NCBI GenBank assembly: GCA_965112735.1
Contig: OZ218962.1
Coordinates: 558,001-622,000, forward strand
DNA: 64,000 bases
Reading direction: 5' to 3'
Source of the DNA: Phaeosaccion multiseriatum
Taxonomy: Eukaryota; Ochrophyta, other classes
Every line of letters begins with the position of its first letter. The first letter of the stretch is position 1. The notes under the pieces were generated by a model, which saw nothing but the letters and a program-made list of their open reading frames with translations, was not told the origin of the DNA and did not search any database. Positions 1-10,820 of the stretch are shown here, one piece after another. The position numbers and the translations under genes are program-made.

Positions 1-1176
1 GCCCAGGTCAAGGAAGCGTAGTAGCTTGTCCTCGTCGAATGTGCCCGGATCCATCTCCATACACACCTCCGCCCCCTCCGCTACCACACCCCCCAGGTCT
101 GTCTTCAAGGCATGCATCACCTTGGCTAGGAGGGCCGGAGGGATGAGGGAAGGGGTGCCGCCCCCGAAGAAGATCTGCGTTTGTGTGTCATTTATTCGTT
201 CGTTCCGCGGGAGACGATGGCAGCCGACGGGCGAGCGCAGGAGGAGTCAGTGTGTAGGGGGCGAGGGAGGGTGTAAGGGTAAGCGTAAGGTGTCATGTCA
301 GGGCCACGAATGGATTGGGGAGAAGGGGAGGGAAAGCGGCACTCCTCCTCTTCACTTGTTAGTCTTGTATGCTAGCCCCACCGAGGAGGAGCAGCCCCCT
401 CATGATTATAAACAGAAAAAAAGGTCGGGAGAGAGGGGTAAGCAGACATAATCCTCAGCCCCCCTCCCCATCTCCGAGCCGTCCGATCTCACCCCCCACC
501 ACCCCCCCACCTACCGTCTGGAGTTGGTTGGAGGCAGGCAAGACGTGAGGGTACACTGTGTCTCTTGTGGCTCGGATTTCCCTTAGCACATCGGCGATAT
601 AAGGCTGTGCATTGGCCTCCGCCATCTTGGGACTGTCGCCTATGACCTTGGGGTTGGAGAGAGAGGGGAGAGAGAGGGAGGGGGGGGGGGAGGGGGGATG
701 TGATAGACATGGAGAGGGGATAAAACAGAGAGGGTGAGGGGGCTCCGAGTTAAAGGGTTTAGTGTCGAGGGGAACAGGATGCCATGGCAGAGGGACCAAC
801 ATCCACCACCAACCTTGATGGGAAAGTCGCAGTAGAAGCACCGGCGACGGCAGAAGGGCATGTGAAGATACACGCTCCTCGCTATAGACGACGGAGGCGA
901 GCTCCCCCCCGCCCTGCCCGACTCCTCGCCGCCGGAAGTTGGGGAAAGGATAAGGGAAGAGCCAGTCGCAGGAGAGGAGGCACCGCTGCTGCTGCTGCTG
1001 CTGCTGCTGCTGCGCCCCGGCCTCAGAATGGGAGAGTCGGATTTGCTCTCCCTGCTGCCCCCTGTCACACTCGGAGGGAGAAGGATCTGTAGTGCCGATG
1101 CGAGTCCTCCCCCTCTTCCTCCCCCTCCAAAGCGGAGGCTGAGGGACAGGCAGAAGAGATACAGCCGCCATTGCAT
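1..1176 (-). CDS. HemW-like radical SAM protein (coproporphyrinogen oxidase-like), 3' part missing
   Basis: Three exons are visible: 1176-814, 646-515 and 174 to the left edge, all joined in phase 0 by GT-AG introns. The ATG at 1176 opens a 121-codon exon with a hydrophobic, serine-rich leader that could be an organelle transit peptide. It ends in the radical-SAM motif CRRRCFYCDF (Cys109, Cys113, Cys116), which would bind a 4Fe-4S cluster. Exon 2 follows with an LREI helix. Exon 3 carries IFFGGGTPS, the glycine-rich SAM-binding motif of this superfamily, then EMDPGTFDEDKL. The motif has F, not C, after CxxxCxxCD, as in HemW/RSAD1 and the plant/algal HemN-like proteins and unlike true HemN. 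A heme-chaperone role is therefore more likely than oxidase activity, though many genomes annotate it as oxygen-independent coproporphyrinogen III oxidase. The C-terminal half lies outside the window. A CTG run at 985-1012 encodes nine serines. The gene diverges from the gene starting at 1363. Confidence 0.88.
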
Positions 1177-1362
1177 TTGGTTTTTTCCTTTATTGTCTCT
1201 CCCTCTCCTTCTTGGATTCTACCTCGCCATTTGATCGCCATTTGTTCCTCGTTATTTTTTTTTACTTCTGCCTGGCCTTGTCGCTGTCGTTCTTCTGATT
1301 AGCTAAACTCCACCTCCCCAGGCTCTCAGGGCCACATTGTCTCGCCGCCTCTGCGTGCCACA

Positions 1363-4300
1363 ATGTCTCGCCCCGCTGTGGAGCTTTCACCTTTGCCGAG
1401 CGCTACGTCCGGTTGGGGGGGCATTCCCGCCGGTAGCTTTCGCAGCAGCAAAGGCAGAGAGGAGGAGAAGCAGGGGGGGGCAGGGCCAGCAGGAGCTGAG
1501 AATTGGGACCGTGGGAGCGAGGGCGTCAGAGGTAGCAGCAAAAGCGGATATCCGGGGGAAGACTGTCGTGGGAGGCGCTTCGAGGACTTGGAGACCGATG
1601 ACGACTCGTTGATGGAGGCCGAGAAGCGGACGGATCGGGACTCGCGACCACCCCCCGTCCTAAGCCCCAACGCTTCAGGAGGGCCAGACACGGGGATACA
1701 GCGGTATCAGCAGAGTAACGAGAATGGGCAGCCGCGGCCGGCTCCTATGGACTGCAGCAGCAGCAACAGCGACGACCTTCAAATGTCCTCAGGCAGGCTG
1801 CTGCCCTGCGCCTCCACCATCTTGAATGGAGACTCCGCCCATCCTCAGCGCTCTCCTACTGCACGGGCAACCCGCACCTCGGCCGCTAAGCGGCAGCGAG
1901 CCAGCCCCTACAACGAGGGCCGCTCCCTCGCCGGGTACACCAAGGACAGACCGAGGGATGCCCGCACGCCAGCGCCACTCCGAAAGGCTCAAAGAGAATC
2001 AGAGCAGCATCCCGAGGCGGAAGCCGGCCCTCCTCCGCCACTCCACGGCACCACCGCGGCCTCAGTCGGGAAGTTCGGCGAGCCTGCCTCCTCTGCTTCG
2101 AGTGCCACTGCTAGCAGAAAGGCGAGGAGGATAGGAACCTCCGGTGGAGAGAAGAAGGTGTCTTCTGAGAGCAGCGGCTCGATCTCCTCTGCCGAGGAGG
2201 CGGCGGCGGAGAGCGCCGTGACCCAGTGCGACACCGGCAGCAGCGCCTCCAGCTTTAGATCCGTGGAGAGCAGAACCGAGGAAGAGTCTCTTCTCATGGT
2301 CATCACGCCGCCCCGGCCAATGCCGCGTAACTACGGCGAACGGAAGCGTTGGTATTGCCATGTCGGTGCCTGCCTAAGAGTCGCCCAGACCTCCGGCAAG
2401 TGCGAGAAGCATCACCGCATGTGGAGTGAGCAGCACCACTGCCAGCAGCAGCAGAAGAAGCAGCGCGAGGAAGGGGCTACTCAGTCTCAGAGCTCCGCTA
2501 CAGCGACTGACTGTCAGAACAAGCCTCAAGGCACACGGGTAGGAGCGTGGACAGCGGGGGAGGAGGAGTACGCGGCTGCCATCATCCGCCACTTTAGGAC
2601 GGGCTCCTTACCCACGGCGTTACCAAAGGACACAACTCTGTGTGCTTTCATCGCTGAGAAGCTGGTATGCGACCCCAATCGAGTGTACAGAAAGTTCAAG
2701 GATTTCCGGTGGGGCAGTATCAAGGCAGCGCGTCACAGCTCCAAGCCCGGCTGCCCCGCGTGGGTGGAGCGCGACAAGGTGGAGAGAGAGCTCCGGGAAC
2801 TGGAGGCGAGGTTCCGGGCGGGCCTGGACTCGGCCTCAGGACAGGCGCTTGTCGACTCGGAGACCGCCCCTCTCGTATCCTCAGTGGGTGTGTCCCCTCG
2901 TCCTCCACGGGTCAAGAGCCGAGGTCAGCAGCAGCGACGTCAAAAACAAGGGAAGGAGGGTGCTAGGCCTCAAGGTTCCGCTACCGCGACGGACAGTGAG
3001 CAGGACAACGAGCCTGAAGCCCTACGGGAAGGAGCATGGACCAAGGGGGAGGAAGAGTACGCGGCTGCCATCATCCGCCACTTTCGAACGGGCTCCTTAC
3101 CCACGCCGTTACAAAAGGACACATGTCTGTGTACTTTCATCGCTGAGAAGCTGGCGTGCAGCACCAAGCGAGTTCGAAACAAGTTCCGGGACATCCGCTG
3201 GGGCAGTATCAAGGCAGTGCGTCACATACCCAGCTCGAGGGTGGAGCGCGACAAGGTGGAGACAGAGCTCCGGGAGCTGGAGGCGACGTTCACAGCAGGT
3301 CTGTCATCCGTCGACTCTGAGACAGCCCCCTTCGCATCATGCGGAGTGTCCCCTCGTCCTCCGCGGGCCAGCGGCCGAGGTCAGCAGCACCACCAGCATC
3401 AGCAGCAGCAGGAGGGGACCAAGGGTCAGAGCCCCGCTACTGCGACGGATAGTGAACAGAGTAGGCCTGACGGCCGACGGACAGGGACGTGGACAGCGGG
3501 GGAGGAGGAGTACGCGGCTGCCATCATTTACCACTTCAGTGCGGGCTCCTTGCCCACACCGCTGCCAAAGGGCTCATCTCTGTGTGCCTTCCTCGGAGAG
3601 AAGCTGGCATGCGACCCCAAGCGAGTTCGGAATAAGTTCCCGGAAATGAGCTGGGCCCGTATGAAGCCAGCGGGTCACCGATCCCTCTCGGTGGTGGAGC
3701 GCGACAAGGTGAAGAGCGAGCTCCAGGAGTTGGAGGCGAGGTTCAAAGCAGGCATGGCCTCGGCCTCAGGGTTGGCATCCGGGACCGCCTCCTCATCATG
3801 GGGTGAGACCTCTCGCCCACCGCAGAAAGTGGGGTCGGACGCTGCTGATATCGCTGAGTCTGATGAGGAGACGGAGGGCCGAGACCAACTTCTTCAAGCC
3901 GAGGCGAGTGATCAGGCCGTAGCGAAGAAGGCGCCTCTGAGGAGAGAGGCCTCAGTCGAGCAGAGGGTTGAGAGGGAGGAGAAGACCGAGGCAGCTGCCC
4001 CTTTTGCATGTGCGGGAGGAGCTGGAGGGGGCACACTGAGTATCGGAGAGGAGATTGAGCTGCCTAACAAGCGCTGGAGGAAGCTTGACGATCACTTCCC
4101 GGCTGACTTCGACGGAGAGGGGGAAGAGGAGGCCGTGGGCGCGACTTCGAGGGGCGTGGTCGTGACGGTATGCTCCAAGAAAGTCCGGCTTCTCCCCCTC
4201 TACGCTGTAGGAGCCGAGTACATGCGGGGAGGGAAGCCTAGCAGTGGCGATGCTGCAGCGGTCAGAGGCTTCTTGAAGGCCTATCTGGAGGCATACGACG

Positions 4301-4440
4301 CTTTCGAGGAGCCGAGCGAGACTCTCCCGAGGGAGTGGGCAGCGCTGGCGAGACGCGTGGTGGTGGTGAAGAGGAAGAAGAAGGAGGGGAGGAGGGCACT
4401 GGAAGCGATACGCCCCGTCACGGGGGCAAGCTATCAGTAA
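1363..4440 (+). CDS. WTxEEE-domain protein, member 1 (three domains, zinc-knuckle motif)
   Basis: Single open frame of 1025 residues, ATG in the context cacaATGtc. The first ~320 residues are low complexity, with a family motif PMDCSS...SSGRLLPCAS near 127-146. Residues ~325-355 hold RKRWYCHVGACLRVAQ...CEKHH, a C-x5-C-x8-C-x2-H pattern resembling WRKY19-type or other small C/H zinc motifs. Three copies of a ~60-residue domain begin near residues 392, 556 and 706. Their consensus is WTxGEEEYAAAII.HF..GSLPT, then a cysteine-containing AEKL.C, then R-V-x-x-KF. Each is followed by a charged helix of the type VERDKVERELRELEARF. Residues ~893-1025 form a separate conserved C-terminal domain (motifs ELPNKRWRKLDDHFP, GVVVT, LLPLYA, LPREWAALARRV). 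The W-T-x-E-E start resembles SANT/Myb helices and a nuclear DNA- or chromatin-binding role is possible, but no function is established. Paralogues lie at 4941, 8973 and 12948, with a fragment at 19925. Confidence 0.85.
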   Translation: MSRPAVELSPLPSATSGWGGIPAGSFRSSKGREEEKQGGAGPAGAENWDRGSEGVRGSSKSGYPGEDCRGRRFEDLETDDDSLMEAEKRTDRDSRPPPVLSPNASGGPDTGIQRYQQSNENGQPRPAPMDCSSSNSDDLQMSSGRLLPCASTILNGDSAHPQRSPTARATRTSAAKRQRASPYNEGRSLAGYTKDRPRDARTPAPLRKAQRESEQHPEAEAGPPPPLHGTTAASVGKFGEPASSASSATASRKARRIGTSGGEKKVSSESSGSISSAEEAAAESAVTQCDTGSSASSFRSVESRTEEESLLMVITPPRPMPRNYGERKRWYCHVGACLRVAQTSGKCEKHHRMWSEQHHCQQQQKKQREEGATQSQSSATATDCQNKPQGTRVGAWTAGEEEYAAAIIRHFRTGSLPTALPKDTTLCAFIAEKLVCDPNRVYRKFKDFRWGSIKAARHSSKPGCPAWVERDKVERELRELEARFRAGLDSASGQALVDSETAPLVSSVGVSPRPPRVKSRGQQQRRQKQGKEGARPQGSATATDSEQDNEPEALREGAWTKGEEEYAAAIIRHFRTGSLPTPLQKDTCLCTFIAEKLACSTKRVRNKFRDIRWGSIKAVRHIPSSRVERDKVETELRELEATFTAGLSSVDSETAPFASCGVSPRPPRASGRGQQHHQHQQQQEGTKGQSPATATDSEQSRPDGRRTGTWTAGEEEYAAAIIYHFSAGSLPTPLPKGSSLCAFLGEKLACDPKRVRNKFPEMSWARMKPAGHRSLSVVERDKVKSELQELEARFKAGMASASGLASGTASSSWGETSRPPQKVGSDAADIAESDEETEGRDQLLQAEASDQAVAKKAPLRREASVEQRVEREEKTEAAAPFACAGGAGGGTLSIGEEIELPNKRWRKLDDHFPADFDGEGEEEAVGATSRGVVVTVCSKKVRLLPLYAVGAEYMRGGKPSSGDAAAVRGFLKAYLEAYDAFEEPSETLPREWAALARRVVVVKRKKKEGRRALEAIRPVTGASYQ

Positions 4441-4940
4441 GGCAGTATAGAATATTAACTCACTTGAATAGAACACGGGCAACGCGACTGACTCCGCTGA
4501 GCCGCGCTTTGCTTCAGTCACAGTTGACCGCAGCGTCCAAGCTCTCTCTCTCGCATGCCTCCACCCTCCTCAGAGAGGTTGTAAAATCGCTGCATCAGTG
4601 ACCACACGCTCATGTCTTATGAGAAACTCGTGCGTTGCTTGCCGCTGCAGCCACTTGAAGGACAGAGACAGAGCGCTGTAGTTGAGCCAGCAGCACGCTC
4701 AGGCGGAGAGTGATGGTTCGATAGCACACACTTTGCCTGGCCTGGGCGGGTAGGAGCCAGAAGTCTCCACCCGGAGTAGAGAGGCACCAGGCATGCTGCG
4801 AAAGCGCGATCGCCTCGAGCGAAGAGAGGGATGCGATACGATCCTCTGCCCAGGGCCTTCACCCCTGGGAAATTTCGGTTGCCCAGGAAAAAGGGTTATT
4901 CCCTTGTCAGTTTGATCAGCCGCAGCCTCTACGTACCACG
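4441..4940. other. intergenic, 500 bp
   Basis: No gene is recognisable. The stretch separates two co-directional paralogues. Its last ~20 bases before 4941 resemble the sequence before 1363, so the gene pair probably arose by duplication that included part of the 5' region. Confidence 0.6.
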
Positions 4941-6894
4941 ATGGCTCGTCCTGCTGTTGAGCTGTCACCTTGGCCAAGAGCTGAGTCGGGCGGGGGGGGC
5001 ATTCCCGGCAGTGTCACCAGCAGCAAGGGCAGAGAAGAGGAGGAGAAGGAGGTTGTGGGGGACGAGAACCAAGACGAAGAGACGAATGAGGATACAGACT
5101 TGGAGGAGCAGCCTCCCGATGGGTGGGAGAGCGCCGCGGAGGGTGCTAGAGGTACCCTCCAGAGAGTCGTCATGCGCGAGCGACGACAGCGACGAGCCAG
5201 GTTGGTGGTGCATGGAAGGTATATGATGGGCTCTGATGGACTAGCAGGACAGATGCTCTATGGGCTTACGTAACAATGCACCTGGTGGCCCTCTCGCCAA
5301 GGGGGAGGGGGGTGCTCTTGCCGCCACTTCTGTCACTGAGGTCGGAGGCCACTGGTGTGCATCGATGCCTTTTCTGAGACCCGTGGCCGGAGGGAACCAG
5401 ACCGCCCCCAACACCTCTCTCTCTCCCTCTCTCCGTCCCTCCCTCTCCCTTAGCACCCTCCAGGGAGACTACGAGAACCGCTCGCTCGCCGGGTACGTCA
5501 AGGAGAGAGCGAGGGACGCCCGCACGCCCGGGCCACTGCGAAAAGCTCCGAGAGAGTCCGAGCAGCCACCCGAGGTGCTGGTCCATCCTCCTCGGCCACT
5601 GCGCGACACAGCCGCGACGACTGCCCTAGCCAGAGCCGCAGCCGCAGCCGCAGCCGCAGCTATGGCCTCCGGGCGGCCCTCAAAGCCTTCACCTCGTCCT
5701 GAAGCTCCTATCGTTCATCAATTGCTGTTGCCGTTGGTCCCGGCGACTCCTCCTCAGCAGTACTACCACCATCAGCCGCCGCAGCACCAGCAGCCGCAGC
5801 ACCAGCAGCCGCAGCACCAGCAGCCGCAGCTGCAGTCCCATGAGGGGGGTGCGAGGGTGTCTCAGAGCTCCGCTACTCCGATTAACAGAGAAATGGAAAA
5901 GTCTGAAGGCCTACGTAATGGAGCGTGGACTGCGGAGGAGGAGGAGTACGCCGGTGCTATCATCCACCACGTTAGTTGGCGCTCCTTGCCCACGCCGATA
6001 CCAGAGGGCATGTCTCTGTGTGCCTTCCTCGCCGAGAAGCTGTCATGCAAGCCCAGCCGAGTTTCCAGCAAGTTCCCGGGCATCGGGCGGATCGACAGGA
6101 AAGCGAAGCTGGAGCGCGACAAGGTGGAGAGAGAGCTCGGGGAGCTGGAGGAGAGGTTCAGAGCGGGCCTGGCCTCGGCCTCAGAGAGTGCGGCCGTCTC
6201 CTATTCCTCGTCATGGGCTGTGCTCCCTCGCCCTTCGCGGCAGGCTGTGCCAGACGGTGTTGACAGCGCTGAGTCTGGTGGGGAGGCGAAGGCTGGACAA
6301 GAACTTCTTCAAGGAGAGATGGGGCTACTGAGGGATAGCACAGAGGGGGCGAAAGATCAGGCAGGGGAGATGAAGGCGCCTCTGAGCAGAGAAGTGCTAG
6401 TCGAGCAGAGCACCGAGAGCGAGGAGAAGACCGAGTCAGCGGCCCCTCTTGACAGAGCGGGAGGAGCTGGTGTGGACGGGGGCACGCTGTGCATCGGGGA
6501 CGAGATGGAGCTGCCCAACGAGCGCTGGAAGAAGATTGACGACCACTTCCCCGCTGACTCGGACGGAGACGAGCAGGAGAATGCGGTGGGCGCGACTTCG
6601 AGGGGCGTGGTCGTGACCGCCCACTTCGAGAATGTCCGACTCCTCCCCCTCTACGCTATAGACACCGAGTATCTGGGGGGGGGAAAGCCCAGCAGTGGCG
6701 ATGCGGAGGTGATCAGAGGCTTCTTGGAGGAGGTCTATCTGGATGCCTACGACGCCTTCGGGGGGGCAAGCGAGACTCTCCCGAGGGAGTGGGCAGCGCT
6801 GGCGAGACGCGTGGTGATGGCGAAACGGAAAGGACCGGAGGGGGGGGAGGCGCTGAAAGCAATCCGTCGCATCGAGGGGCCAAGCTATCTGTGA
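4941..6894 (+). CDS. WTxEEE-domain protein, member 2 (one domain), one intron 5201-5453
   Basis: The start ATG at 4941 gives MARPAVELSPWP, closely matching MSRPAVELSPLP of the neighbour at 1363. The first frame stops in the intron. Removing 5201-5453 (GTTGGT...CCTTAG, pyrimidine-rich 3' end) joins a 260-nt exon to 5454-6894 in phase 2. It restores RQRRAS-TLQGDYENRSLAGY, which aligns with KRQRAS-PYNEGRSLAGY in member 1. The product is 566 residues. It contains polyalanine (5636-5660), a Q/H/P-rich stretch encoded by CAGCAGCCG repeats (5770-5830), one WTAEEEEYAGAII domain near 5924-6090, the VERDKVERELGELEERF helix, and the conserved C-terminal domain (ELPNERWKKIDDHFPAD...LPREWAALARRV). The zinc-knuckle motif of member 1 is absent. 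Function unknown; probably nuclear by analogy with SANT-like proteins. Confidence 0.8.
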
Positions 6895-7267
6895 GGTGGT
6901 GAGTTGTGGGTATATTTCATTTCGAGGTGTGCCATATCGAGTTGTGTGGATCCCTGCTGTGTCTTGGGCAGCGGCAGATGCAGGACCACACATCGGGCGA
7001 ATCGCATGCAACCACGGAATTCTCACATGTAGCTGTATAGGTGGGTGCGCCTTACTGCAGGACGTAACCAGCAAGAGAACTTGTATCGACCAACACTCTT
7101 GGCCTCACCGGTTGATGTGAGGCCCAGCCGGCACGCCGCAACTCGCAGCACCCCCCCCCCTCTCTTTTCTCCCGTTGTGAATTATGTAAGCCTAAACGGA
7201 GGCCCCAAGCAACAATTTGCTCGACCCCTCACGGGCTGAGCACAAGCTTCTAGTCGGACTCATCCGC
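6895..7267. other. intergenic between convergent genes
   Basis: This 373-bp stretch lies between the stops of member 2 (plus) and the sulfotransferase (minus). It has a poly-C run near 7151. I see no gene and no clear polyadenylation signal. Confidence 0.5.
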
Positions 7268-8443
7268 TCAGCTGCACTTGAGGCTTGCTTCGTACGAGGC
7301 AATGTCGACACCTTGCAGCTTGGGGTATCCGAAGAGCGTGAGGTCGGGCAGCACCCAACGTGTCATCTCCGCCACAAACGTTTGGTTGACATAGAACTCC
7401 GTCATGCGCATGTTGGCGTGCGTGCCTCTCGCCCACCGAAACGTGTCAGTCATTGAACGTGGGGCTCCAGCACTGTCCTGGCGCTCAGACGCAGGAAGGA
7501 GTGCCCGCACCGCCCCCGCTCCTGTGTCGCTCTCTGGTATCCCCGCTGCTCCTTCCTCCGTACTCCGCCTGCTTCTGCTTCTGTTTCCACCGGGAAAGAC
7601 AATTTCCTCGCAGTCCTTGTTGTGGCCGGGCAGATAGAAGCAGTCTCGGAGGCCCTCGTACTTGCCGAAGGTGCGGATCTGCCACCCGTGGCTCGAAATC
7701 TCCTCCAGGCCCAAGGCGCTCACAAAGGGAGCGTACCAGCAACCCATCTGCTCGAGCGGGAGAAAGTAGTCATACTTCACTCCATTTTGCAGACCGCAGT
7801 GGCTGGAGAGGGGGCTGAAGTGCCCGTTGAGATGTTCCTTGTCGTCTTTCCAGTCGCGAATCGCTGCCCGCACGAAAGCCTCGAAGCCGCTGCCGTACTC
7901 AAAAGACGAAGGCGCGAGCATCACGGCCTTATCCCGCCTCGTCCCCACTATCTTGTTGAGGTATCCGGACAAGACGCGGCTGTACGGGTTGCGCACAATC
8001 ATGAAGCGAGGCACCTCGGGATCCGAGTATGCGTCCTCAAAGGCCTGCGTCGTCCTCCCTTCCACGGTGTAGCCCTGCGTGGATCGCTGCTCTCCCTCCT
8101 CGCCGGCGTCGACAAAGGTGCGGAAGAAGTCTTGGCTGGACATTTCGCCCCGGAGAAGCAGGTGCTGCAAATAGGTGCTGCCAACCTTCTGATTGAGACA
8201 TACAATGGCGCGCTTGCTCGGGTCCTCCTTGTTCACGAAAAGTAGGGGCCGAGCATCGCGGTAGGCTGTGGTGCTGACAATCACTGCCTGGGCCACTTCC
8301 GCGTCGTCACGGTGCGTCGCCGCCTCTCCCTCCGCCCAGGCCTCACGAGTCTCCCACGGCTTGAGGCTTGCTCGCCACGCCGGCTTTCCCGCGACTTCAT
8401 CCTCGACGGCTGGCCCTTCTACCGCTGCTGTTGCTTCTGCTGC

Positions 8444-8489
<46 letters not shown>

Positions 8490-8575
8490 TCTGCTGCTGC
8501 TGCTGCGGGGGCGATGGACCCCATTCGGCCTGCCCAAATTAAAACCGGCAGCAGAACTGTTTGTCCAAGCTTCAT
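7268..8575 (-). CDS. carbohydrate sulfotransferase, Golgi type II membrane protein
   Basis: An uninterrupted frame of 435 residues from the ATG at 8575. Further upstream only a GTG is in frame, so 8575 is preferred. The N-terminus MKLGQTVLLPVLIWAG looks like a signal anchor. It is followed by an Ala/Glu tract made by a CTG/CAG repeat (8425-8515). NQKVGSTYL near residue 128 fits the 5'-phosphosulfate (PAPS) binding loop. IVRNPYSRVLSGYLNK near residue 193 fits the 3'-phosphate binding motif of the Sulfotransfer_2 family (HNK-1 and chondroitin sulfotransferases). The enzyme would transfer sulfate from PAPS to a glycan in the Golgi, consistent with sulfated polysaccharide synthesis in algae. Acceptor specificity cannot be read from the sequence. 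It is flanked by members of an unrelated family and shares no operon-like logic with them. Confidence 0.85.
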
Positions 8576-8972
8576 GGTGCAGCAAGCTCTAGGGCGCACC
8601 GAGAAAGCGCGCGTTTCTAACACAGGCGACTAGAGAGAATGAGAGGGGGCTTGGCGACCTTAGGAAAGAGATGGCCCACAGACTCTGCTCTATGTACAGT
8701 ACAATCCGCAGCAAATTATCCTCGTTTGAATGTGACCGCAACTCATTGCTTGGGCCTGGGTCGGAGCTTCAGTCCCGGCAGCGTTAGCAGCAACATTGAC
8801 AGAGAGAATGACCTCACCTGCAGTCACGCCAACCAAGACGGAGAGGTAGAAGAGAAACCCGACTTGGGGAAAAGGTTGAGCGATGGGGGCGAGGGCGGCG
8901 CGGAAGTAGCAGCAGCGCTAGGTTCCGGGAAACTATTGTCGTGGGCGTCGTCACTGCGAGGATGTCGAGTCA
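8576..8972. other. 5' region of member 3 with relic coding similarity
   Basis: The frame 8639-8998 encodes LGRSFSPGSVSSNIDREND, which resembles the N-terminal region of member 1 (GSFRSSKGREEE). It is in a different frame from the gene starting at 8973. I tested the AG dinucleotides between 8990 and 9116 as acceptors for the donor at 8976 and none restores the phase. The N-terminus of the next gene has therefore probably been lost by a frameshift and replaced by the downstream ATG, or is spliced in a way I cannot see. Confidence 0.4.
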
Positions 8973-10325
8973 ATGGTAACACGGGTGGAGGGAACTGAGC
9001 GGAGGGTGTGGGAATTCAACCCAACAACCCTCGCCTCAACGCCAAGCACCGGGATGCAGGGGAACCCGAGTAGCGTGAGTGGGCACCAGCGACCGACTCC
9101 CATGGAAGCAAGCAGTGCCGATGAGCTTCGGAAGTCCTCGGGCAGGCCACTGCCCTGCGCCTCCACAGACTTGAAAAGAGGCTCGGCGCAGCCTCAATGT
9201 TCGACTCTGACCGATCACGTGGGCATCGGAAGCCCTTTGGAAACGTCTGAGAGCGTTGGAACCAGCCTTAGCGCAGCCGTATGCAACCGTAGTGATAGTG
9301 GCAGCGACGAAAGAGGCGCGTTCCGGCCCGTGGATAGAATTGGCGGAGCTTTGCGAATGCCAGAGTCGTTCCTCGACATCACGCCTCGGAAGCGCCAACA
9401 GGGGCGATATTCTCCTGATGTGTGGAGCGTGCCGGAGCAAACTGGCCTGAGGAAGAAGCAGAAGACGACCTCGACGAATACGCCGATCGACCTTGACGGG
9501 GGCGGGGGGCGGAGGGAAGGGCAGGCGATGGGCTTCGCTGAGGTGCGTGCCGATAGCGCCACCACAGCTGCCGCTTCCTGGCAGCCACCTCTCTCGACGG
9601 ACTTCGCAGCACCAGAGGGGGCCAGCAGCGGCAGCGGGGCGTTATCCGAAACCATAGAGGGCGCCCACATTCAGCACAGTGTCTGCTCAGCCCGAAGCGC
9701 ACTAGTGCCCGATGTGGTGGCTGGAAGGGCCGACAGCATCTGCGACACTGAAGGTTGCAAAGAAGTACCTTTGAGCCCAGTGGCGCGAGATGCACCGAGT
9801 GGTGCCGCCCCCTTCGCATCATTGGGAGGTCTTCTTCGTTCTCCGGGGACCGATGGCCGATGTCAGCAGCAGCGGCAGCACTACCACCACCAGCAGCAGC
9901 GGCAGCACTACCAGCACCACCAGCAGCAGCAGCTGCAGTCGCATCAGGGAGGTGCTTGGATGTCTCAGAGCTTCGCTACTCCGATTGACAGAGAAGTGGA
10001 CAAGCCTGAAGGCCTACGTAATGAAGCGTGGACTGCGGAGGAGGAGGAGGAGTACGCGGGTGCTGTCGTCTGCCACTTCAGTTGGGGCTCCTTTCCCCGA
10101 GTTGAAGACAATTTCCCGGGTATCATGCGGGTCTGGAATGGGGAGGGTCACAGCTCCTCCTCCAACTCTCACTGCCCCCCGACAGCGGAGCGCGACAAGG
10201 CGGAGGGAGAGCTCCGGGAGTTGGAGGCGAGGTTCAGAGGAGGGTTGCCATCCGCTGACTTGGAGACTGGTCCCTTCACATCATGGGGTGTGTCGCCTCA
10301 TCCTCCTCGAGTCAAGGGCCGGCCT

Positions 10326-10365
<40 letters not shown>

Positions 10366-10772
10366 AGGGGACCACGCATCCCAAGTCCGCGGCTGCTGCT
10401 GACAGTGGAAAGGCAAAGTCTCGCGGCCTACGGAGAGGAAGGTGGACAGCGGCGGAGGAGGAGTACGCGGCTGCCATCATTCGCTACTTCAGTAGAGGCG
10501 CGCTGCCCACGCCGGTATCGGAGGGCACATCTCTGCGTGACTTCGTCGCTGAGAAGCTGGCATGCAATCCCAGACGAGTCTTTGATAAGTTCGACAGTGT
10601 CAGGCGGCCCACTTTGACAGCAGCGTGTCCCGTGGAGCACGGCAGGGTGGAGAGAGAGCTCCGGGTGCTGGAGGCGAGGTTCAGAGCAGGATTGAAACCC
10701 GTCGACTTGGAGATCGTTCCCTTCACATCATGGAGTGTGTCGCCTCATCCTCCGCGAGTCGAGGGCTGGCGT

Positions 10773-10820
<48 letters not shown>

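Noticed and set aside
7622-8245. 207-codon plus-strand frame
   Set aside because: Antisense to the sulfotransferase, which has the PAPS-binding motifs on the minus strand.
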